Positions 13,359 to 14,178 of a stretch of DNA of 14,178 bases are shown here, in pieces. The stretch comes from Thermoplasmatota archaeon (GTDB taxonomy: Archaea > Thermoplasmatota > E2 > JACPAO01 > JAHFTW01). The notes under the pieces were generated by a model, which searched no databases, was not told where the DNA came from, and worked only from the letters and a program-made list of their open reading frames with translations. The stretch is from contig JANQNI010000276.1 in the NCBI GenBank assembly GCA_028289805.1, forward strand, positions 1-14,178, given 5' to 3'. The translations under genes and the position numbers were made by a program. Position 1 is the first letter of the stretch. Every line of letters begins with the position of its first letter.

Positions 13359-13718
13359 TCAGACCCGGTCGGCGAGGAACCGGATGACGTCGCCCGTGTC
13401 GACGCCGACGTGGCAGGGCGTGGCGCGCACGCACAGGCTGGTGTCGACGCTGGCGTGGACCGTCAGGAATGCGAAGTCCGCGTGCTCGGGACCCCAGACG
13501 ACGGTGGCGGGGACGCACTGGCCGGCGACGACGGTGCAGCCGGGGGCGGGCTTGGGCAGCAGGAGGTAGCCGCTGGCGGCACCGTACCCGGCGCAGGCGG
13601 ACACGGGCAGGATGGGGTCGGTCAGGGGCGTCGTGCAGACGTCGTCGGCGGAGGCCGTGGGGGCAACGGCGAACAGGCTGGCCAGGAGGATGGCGGGGAG
13701 GATCCAGGTTCGGACCAT
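13359..13718 (-). CDS. Secreted six-cysteine protein (119 residues)
   Basis: A signal peptide (residues 1-24, WILPAILLASLFAVAPTASA, cut before DDV) precedes a mature domain of about 95 residues with six cysteines, enough for three disulfides, and a valine-rich beta pattern. The family is unknown. It precedes the ArsA-like gene by 50 bases on the same strand, so they may be co-transcribed; whether they work together is unclear. Its start is divergent from the methyltransferase gene. Confidence 0.65.
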   Translation of the reverse strand: MVRTWILPAILLASLFAVAPTASADDVCTTPLTDPILPVSACAGYGAASGYLLLPKPAPGCTVVAGQCVPATVVWGPEHADFAFLTVHASVDTSLCVRATPCHVGVDTGDVIRFLADRV

Positions 13719-13815
13719 GGTCGCGGGTACTTCCGGCCCTGGTTGAACGTTGGCGTGTCCGCGTTGTGCGGTCCGGCCACGACCCATTCTTGTGGGGGCC
13801 GCGCCTGCGCGCGGC

Positions 13816-14178
13816 GTGGACCAGCACGCGACCTGGGAGCGCATCGCGCACGCCTTCGACGCCACGCGGGACCGGCCGTGGGCGGTCGTCGTGGACTGGC
13901 TGCGCGCCCTGCAGCCCGACCAGCGCGTGCTGGACCTGATGGCGGGCAACGGACGCCACGCCGCCGAGGCGGAGGCGCTCGGGCACGACGCGGTGTGGTC
14001 GGACTGGAGCCGCCCCGCCGCCCGCATCGCCGCCGGCCGGTTGCGGGGACCGTGCGTCGTCTCGGACGCCACCGCCCTGCCGTTCCGGGACGCCTGCTTC
14101 GACGCCTGCGTCTACGTCGCCGGCCTGCACGGCATCCCCGCCCCCGAGGGCCGGCGGGCGAGCCTGCGGGAACTGCAT
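13816..14178 (+). CDS. SAM-dependent methyltransferase, Trm9-like, cut by the window end
   Basis: The visible 121 residues match the start of Trm9/ALKBH8-type methyltransferases, which methylate carboxymethyl-uridine at the tRNA wobble base. An N-terminal HATWERIAHAFDATRDRPW region is followed by motif I LDLMAGNGRHA (near residue 39), WSDWS, ATALPFRDACFDACVYV and LHGI-RRASLREL. The last parts closely parallel Trm9 sequences. GTG 13816 is used; GTG 13792 is an in-frame alternative. The 3' end lies outside the window. A related small-molecule or protein methyltransferase cannot be excluded. Confidence 0.78.
   Translation, partial: MDQHATWERIAHAFDATRDRPWAVVVDWLRALQPDQRVLDLMAGNGRHAAEAEALGHDAVWSDWSRPAARIAAGRLRGPCVVSDATALPFRDACFDACVYVAGLHGIPAPEGRRASLRELH

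Noticed and set aside
13309..14178. Long minus-strand open frame continuing upstream of the ATPase start
   Set aside because: It is Arg/Pro/His-rich, overlaps the secreted protein and methyltransferase genes in other frames, and has no start or motif; a GC-rich read-through.
1..14178. CRISPR arrays, insertion sequences, integrases
   Set aside because: No regularly spaced repeats, terminal inverted repeats or transposase/integrase motifs were seen on either strand.

Overview
The window looks like a piece of a GC-rich archaeal chromosome. The archaeal reading rests on four things: an SRP RNA with the archaeal/eukaryal-type domain IV core (about 11541-11890); TATA-like boxes placed about 26-30 bases before start codons, as expected for leaderless transcripts; a membrane-anchored winged-helix regulator of a kind common in Euryarchaeota; and small zinc-finger and zinc-ribbon proteins. 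A Thermoplasmatota-like lineage is my best guess, because the proteins lack the strong acidity of extreme halophiles, but the sequence alone does not settle the lineage.

Layout. 1-1356: an iron-containing alcohol dehydrogenase homologue (minus) with an altered metal site, divergent from a PduS/RnfC-like flavoprotein (1357-2346) that lacks Fe-S motifs; the two share a symmetric promoter region. 2347-3456: a 460-base gene-poor spacer, then a tiny C2H2 zinc-finger ORF that runs, in another frame, into a Pro-rich single-span membrane ORF. 3457-5415: a foreign AT-rich island carrying a two-domain anti-phage dCTP deaminase (DcdV-like: P-loop kinase-like domain plus cytidine deaminase domain) and a translationally coupled 39-residue ORF. 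5575-7495: a type-II NADH dehydrogenase-like flavoprotein and a GAF-HisKA protein without an ATPase domain. 7543-7974: a VOC-fold protein (minus). 8197-11349: a likely operon of exported-sensor/membrane/winged-helix regulator, lipoprotein and small secreted protein. 11541-12156: SRP RNA and a zinc-ribbon protein. 12211-13718 (minus): an ArsA/Get3-family ATPase and a secreted six-cysteine protein. 13816-end: the start of a Trm9-like methyltransferase.

How it works together. The most notable item is the deaminase island. It is a defence gene of clearly different base composition inserted in a GC-rich archaeal background, its 3' end drifts back to host-like composition, and it is followed by a coupled micro-ORF. 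The rest is mainly redox and sensing genes. Related GAACCG(G)TTC palindromes lie just upstream of the TATA boxes of both the GAF-HisKA gene and the membrane regulator gene, so one factor may control both.
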